Positions 5,245-8,854 of a stretch of 8,854 nt of DNA are shown here, piece by piece. The notes below the pieces were generated by a model, which worked only from the letters and a program-made list of their open reading frames with translations, was not told where the DNA came from and did not search any database. A program made the position numbers and the translations under genes. The number at the start of each line of letters is the position of its first letter. Position 1 is the stretch's first letter. Origin of the DNA: Spirochaetaceae bacterium (GTDB lineage: Bacteria; Spirochaetota; Spirochaetia; SZUA-6; Bin103); assembly GCA_028818385.1 (NCBI GenBank), contig JAPPNY010000260.1, forward strand, positions 1-8,854, written 5' to 3'.

Positions 5245-6519
5245 GTGTACTTGGCCGCTGAACGGGTAGAACTCAACGGGGTCAGGTACCGGGTTCCGGA
5301 CGCTCCGGTTGCCGTGGTGTGCGTCGACGGCGGCGACCCGGAGTACTTCGAGGCCGCACGGGCGGCCGGGTGCATCCCCACCGTCTCCCGCTTCATGAGT
5401 ACCGGCTTCAGCGGTATCGCGCACTGCGGCATCCCCAGCTTCACGTGCCCCAACAACATGTCGATCGCCACCGGCGCGCCGCCGAAGGTCCACGGCATCT
5501 CCGGCAACTTCTATCTCGACCGCGCGACCGGCCAAGCCGTCGTCATGACCGGCCCGGAGCTGATGCGCTCGCGCACGGTGTTCGACGTGCTCTCGAAGGC
5601 CGGCGCCGGGACCGTGGTCGTCACCGCCAAGGACAAGCTCCGCACGCAACTCGGCAAGGGCCTGGACGTCGCCGCCGGCAACGTCTGCTTCTCCTCCCAG
5701 CACGCCGACCGCTGCACGGGCGCCGAGAACGGCATCACGGACGCCCTGGGCTTCGTCGGACAGCCGCTCCCCGACATGTACTCCGAGGAACTGTCGCTGT
5801 TCGTGCTCGACGCCGGCATCCGCTTCCTGGAGCGGGACGATCCGCCGGCGCTCCTGTACCTGTCGCTGACCGACTACGTGCAGCACAAGTACGCGCCCGA
5901 CCATCCCGCCGCGCTCGCCTTCCATGCGGCGCTCGATCGACGGTTCGCGCGGCTGGAGGAGCTGGGCGCGACCGTCGCCCTGACCGCCGACCACGGCATG
6001 AAGGACAAGTGCGCCGCGGACGGGAGCTACAACATCGTCTACCTGCAGGATCTCCTGGACGAGCGCTTCGGAGCGGGCCGCACCAGGGTGATCTGCCCGA
6101 TCACCGACGCGTTCGTCGGTCACCATGGATCGCTCGGCGGATTCGTGCGGGTCTACTGCTTCGGCGGCGTGCCGCACGCCGTGCAGCCGCGCGCCGTAGC
6201 CGACTTCATCCGCCCGCTGGACGGGATCGAAGAGGTGCTGGAACGCGAGCAGGCGGCGCGGCGGTTCGATCTTCCCGCCGACGTGGAGGGGGACGTGGCG
6301 GTGATCTCCACGGAGGACTACTGTGTCGGCATGGGGCGCGCCGATCACGACCTGGCCGACCTGCACGGCGAGCGGTTGCGCACCCACGGCGGACTGTCTG
6401 AGCGCGACGTCCCGTTCATCCTCAGCCGGCCGCTGAACGCCGGCTACCGCGCGCGGGCGCAGTCGGAGCGACTGATGAACCACCAGGTCTTCGACTACGC
6501 CATCAACGGCACCGGGTGA
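5245..6519 (+). CDS. phnA: Phosphonoacetate hydrolase
   Basis: Zinc-dependent hydrolase of the alkaline phosphatase superfamily that splits the carbon-phosphorus bond of phosphonoacetate to acetate and phosphate. All expected residues are present: Asp28 in VCVDGGDPEY, the nucleophile Thr67 in PSFTCPNN, Lys129 and Lys131 in VTAKDKL, Asp210 and His214 in TDYVQHK, Asp249 and His250 in TADHGM, and His381 in THGGLSE. Length (424) and motif order match the characterised family end to end. It is cytoplasmic, with no signal peptide. The GTG at 5245 is the only start after an in-frame stop at 5236-5238 that keeps the N-terminal strand; the binding site (GAGCGGG) is weak. It heads a tight run with an alcohol and an aldehyde dehydrogenase, which supports phosphonate use as its job. 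Confidence 0.93.
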   Translation: MYLAAERVELNGVRYRVPDAPVAVVCVDGGDPEYFEAARAAGCIPTVSRFMSTGFSGIAHCGIPSFTCPNNMSIATGAPPKVHGISGNFYLDRATGQAVVMTGPELMRSRTVFDVLSKAGAGTVVVTAKDKLRTQLGKGLDVAAGNVCFSSQHADRCTGAENGITDALGFVGQPLPDMYSEELSLFVLDAGIRFLERDDPPALLYLSLTDYVQHKYAPDHPAALAFHAALDRRFARLEELGATVALTADHGMKDKCAADGSYNIVYLQDLLDERFGAGRTRVICPITDAFVGHHGSLGGFVRVYCFGGVPHAVQPRAVADFIRPLDGIEEVLEREQAARRFDLPADVEGDVAVISTEDYCVGMGRADHDLADLHGERLRTHGGLSERDVPFILSRPLNAGYRARAQSERLMNHQVFDYAINGTG

Positions 6520-6529
6520 GGACTCGCCC

Positions 6530-7627
6530 GTGGCACCGCGCACGGCCCGCGCCGCCGTCTACGACGCACCCAACACGCCGTTCGTCGTGCGCCGCTACCC
6601 GCTGCGCGACGCGCGCCGCGACGAGGTGCTGGTGCGGGTCACCATGTCGACCATCTGCCGCTCCGACATCCATTCCTATCAGGGGCATCGTCCCAACCCG
6701 TGCCCGGGGATCCTCGGCCACGAGATCATCGGCGTCATCGATCAGCTCGGGGCGGACATAGAGACCGACCTGCGCGGCGATCCCGTCGCGGTCGGCGACC
6801 GGATCACCTGGACCGAGTACTTCCACCACGGCCCCTCCTACTACCGGGAGGTGCACGACCTTCCGCAGAAGTCGGCGGGGGTGCGGAAGTACGGCCACGA
6901 CCTGGTAGCCGACGACCCCCATTTCCTGGGCGGCTTCGCCGAGTACTGCTACGTCCTGCCCGGCACCGGGATCCTGAAGCTCCCGGAGGACCTGAGCGAC
7001 GAAGAGGCGACCCCGATCAACTGCGGCGTCGCCACTGTCGTCGCGATCACGGAGGCGACGCGGATCGGCATGGGCGACGTCGTGGCCGTCCAGGGGCTGG
7101 GCCTGCTGGGGCTGTACGCGTGCGCGATCGCCAGGACGCGCGGCGCCAAGCGAGTGATAGGCCTGGACGCCGTGGGCGACCGCCTGGAGGCGGCCAGGCA
7201 GTTCGGCGCGGATGCCGTGATCGATGTCTCCGGCCGTGGCTCGGATGACGTGGTGGCCGCCGTGCGCGAGCTGGCGCCGCCGGACGGCGTCGACGCCGTG
7301 ATCGAGGTGTGCGGCAACGCCGCCGTGGTCCCTGACGGACTGGAGATGCTGCGCGTCGGCGGCCGCTATACCCTGGGCGGCATCGTCACCCCCGACGCCG
7401 ACGTCACCATCGACGCCAACGTGTTGGTCAAGAAGTGGATCACCCTGCGCGGCGTCCACAACTACCATCCGCGGCACCTGATACAGGCGCTGGACTTCGT
7501 GGTCGCCAACCGGGACCGGTTTCCCTTCAAGCGGATCGTCGACGCCAGGTTCGGGCTCGATGAGCTCGACGAGGCGTTCCGCAAGGCGTCGGAGCGCACG
7601 GTGCTGCGCGCCGCGATCGTACCCTGA
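6530..7627 (+). CDS. Zinc-type alcohol dehydrogenase associated with phosphonate catabolism, lacking the structural zinc site
   Basis: Medium-chain NAD(P)-dependent dehydrogenase, 365 residues. Catalytic zinc ligands are Cys43 (STICRSDIH), His64 with Glu65 (GHEIIG) and Cys165. The Rossmann motif GLGLLG is at 189-194 with Asp213 ending strand two, favouring NAD. It resembles the alcohol dehydrogenases repeatedly found with phosphonate genes (TIGR03366, called HpnZ), including LPQK then KYGH. In that family the lobe before KYGH carries four cysteines for a structural zinc; here residues 97-123 contain none. The start GTG is preceded by GAGGA (6518-6522) at seven bases, and its binding site overlaps the phnA stop. 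It overlaps the next gene by one base. The likely substrate is a phosphonate alcohol such as 2-hydroxyethylphosphonate, by context only. Confidence 0.85.
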   Translation: MAPRTARAAVYDAPNTPFVVRRYPLRDARRDEVLVRVTMSTICRSDIHSYQGHRPNPCPGILGHEIIGVIDQLGADIETDLRGDPVAVGDRITWTEYFHHGPSYYREVHDLPQKSAGVRKYGHDLVADDPHFLGGFAEYCYVLPGTGILKLPEDLSDEEATPINCGVATVVAITEATRIGMGDVVAVQGLGLLGLYACAIARTRGAKRVIGLDAVGDRLEAARQFGADAVIDVSGRGSDDVVAAVRELAPPDGVDAVIEVCGNAAVVPDGLEMLRVGGRYTLGGIVTPDADVTIDANVLVKKWITLRGVHNYHPRHLIQALDFVVANRDRFPFKRIVDARFGLDELDEAFRKASERTVLRAAIVP

Positions 7628-8854
7628 TGAACGCACCGGATCTGGCATTCGAACCGCGCGGACTGTTCATCGGCGGCGAATGGACCGCCGCCCGGTCGGG
7701 GCGGACGATCACCAGCATCAATCCCGCCAACGGCGAGGTGCTGGGCGCGGTGCCGCTGGCCGACGAGCGCGACGTGGACCGGGCGGTGGCCGCCGCCAGG
7801 GCCGCGTTCCCGGCGTGGGCGGCGCTGCCGGTGACGGGCCGCGCGGACTGCCTGCGGCGGCTGGCCGATGCCGTCGAGGGCAACGCCGGCTCCCTGGCGC
7901 TGATGGACGCGGTGGACAGCGGCAACGCCATCTCCGGCATGCGCGGGGACATGGCCTGGACGGCCGACGCCCTGCGCTACTTCGCCGGGCTGGTCACCGA
8001 GATGAAGGGCCAGACCATGTCGCGCGAGCAGGGACACCTCAACCTGACCCTGCGCCAGCCCTACGGCGTGGTCGCCCGGATCAACCCGTTCAACCATCCG
8101 TTCCGTTTCTGCGCCGAGAAGGCGGCCTCGGCACTGGCCGCCGGCAACACCGTGGTGATCAAGGGTCCGGAGCAGGCGCCGCTGTCGAGCCTGAGGCTGG
8201 GCGAGCTGTGCGCGGAAATCTTCCCGCCGGGAGTGGTGAACATCGTGACCGGCGACGGCGCCACCGGATCCGCCATGGTGCGCCACCGGGACGTGGCGCG
8301 GGTGGGCTTCGTCGGCTCGGTGGAGACCGGGCGCCGCGTCGCCCGCGAGGCTGCCGAGAGCCTCAAGGAGGTCACCCTGGAGCTCGGCGGCAAGAACCCG
8401 ATCGTCATCTTCCCCGACGCCGACCCGGCCAAGGCCGCGGCCCAGGCGGTAGCGGCGATGAACATGAACCGCCAGGGCCAGTCGTGCTCTTCCACCTCGC
8501 GGGTACTGGTGCACCGCTCGCTGCACGAGCGCGTGAGCGCCGAGCTGGTCAAGGCCGCGTCCTCGATCCCGATCGGTCTGCCCTGGCTGGAGGACGCCGA
8601 GATGGGGCCGATCGTGTCGCGGCCGCAGTACGAGCGGGTGCTCCGGTACGTCGCCTCCGGCCGGGAAGAGGGTGCCGAGCTGCTGACCGGCGGCGGCCCG
8701 CCGACCGCGCCGGAGCTCGCCTCAGGCTTCTTCATCGAGCCCACCGTGTTCGACCGCGTACGGCCCGAGATGCGCATCGGCAGCGAGGAGATCTTCGGTC
8801 CGGTGATGGCGATCATGAGCTGGTCCGACTTCGACGAGATGATCGAGGTCGCCA
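7627..8854 (+). CDS. Aldehyde dehydrogenase, possibly phosphonoacetaldehyde dehydrogenase (cut by window end)
   Basis: NAD(P)-dependent aldehyde dehydrogenase; 409 codons are visible and about 70-80 are expected beyond the window. Catalytic residues are in place: Asn156 (NPFNHP), Lys179 (IKGPEQAP), Gly230 of the cofactor loop (GFVGSVETG), Glu252 (LELGGKNP) and the nucleophile Cys287 (GQSCSSTSR). EEIFGPV near the end is also typical. The ATG overlaps the preceding stop as ATGA, with no clear binding site, so translation is probably coupled. With PhnA and an alcohol dehydrogenase in the same operon, oxidation of phosphonoacetaldehyde to phosphonoacetate (the PhnY reaction) is the obvious role. 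This rests on context: the sequence could equally be a general aldehyde dehydrogenase, so no symbol is given. Confidence 0.87.
   Translation, partial: MNAPDLAFEPRGLFIGGEWTAARSGRTITSINPANGEVLGAVPLADERDVDRAVAAARAAFPAWAALPVTGRADCLRRLADAVEGNAGSLALMDAVDSGNAISGMRGDMAWTADALRYFAGLVTEMKGQTMSREQGHLNLTLRQPYGVVARINPFNHPFRFCAEKAASALAAGNTVVIKGPEQAPLSSLRLGELCAEIFPPGVVNIVTGDGATGSAMVRHRDVARVGFVGSVETGRRVAREAAESLKEVTLELGGKNPIVIFPDADPAKAAAQAVAAMNMNRQGQSCSSTSRVLVHRSLHERVSAELVKAASSIPIGLPWLEDAEMGPIVSRPQYERVLRYVASGREEGAELLTGGGPPTAPELASGFFIEPTVFDRVRPEMRIGSEEIFGPVMAIMSWSDFDEMIEVA

Overview
The window comes from a high-GC bacterium. Genes are packed on the + strand, several start with GTG, and adjacent genes overlap or nearly touch. 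The phylum cannot be fixed from the sequence. Carbohydrate uptake permeases, Gfo/Idh-type oxidoreductases and phosphonate breakdown genes together fit a free-living heterotroph. No rRNA, tRNA, CRISPR array or insertion sequence was seen.

Region 1 (1-3801) is a carbohydrate locus. It holds the end of a MalF-type ABC permease, a complete MalG-type ABC permease, a cytoplasmic five-bladed beta-propeller protein of the glycosidase type, and a Gfo/Idh/MocA-family oxidoreductase. These look like one operon that imports an oligosaccharide, cleaves it and oxidises the product. The binding protein lies outside the window. The permease genes use ATA (Ile) and AGG (Arg) codons far more than the genes at the other end of the window.

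Region 2 (about 3800-5240) is a scar of broken genes. Reading on the minus strand, and ending exactly at the oxidoreductase stop codon, is a short relic of the start of a GH95 alpha-L-fucosidase. Next comes an intact two-gene minimal nucleotidyltransferase/HEPN pair of the toxin-antitoxin type. After it is an in-frame fusion relic in which the middle of an LplB-type permease is joined to the last 40 or so residues of an LplC-type permease. This points to repeated deletion and rearrangement of older glycan-use genes.

Region 3 (5181-8854) is a phosphonate catabolism operon. A possible operator/promoter precedes phosphonoacetate hydrolase (PhnA), a zinc-type alcohol dehydrogenase resembling those found with phosphonate genes, and an aldehyde dehydrogenase cut by the window end. 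The three could act in reverse gene order: alcohol to phosphonoacetaldehyde, to phosphonoacetate, to acetate plus phosphate. The most interesting proposal is that this oxidises 2-hydroxyethylphosphonate without a transaminase. The alcohol dehydrogenase is also unusual in having lost the cysteines of the structural zinc site.
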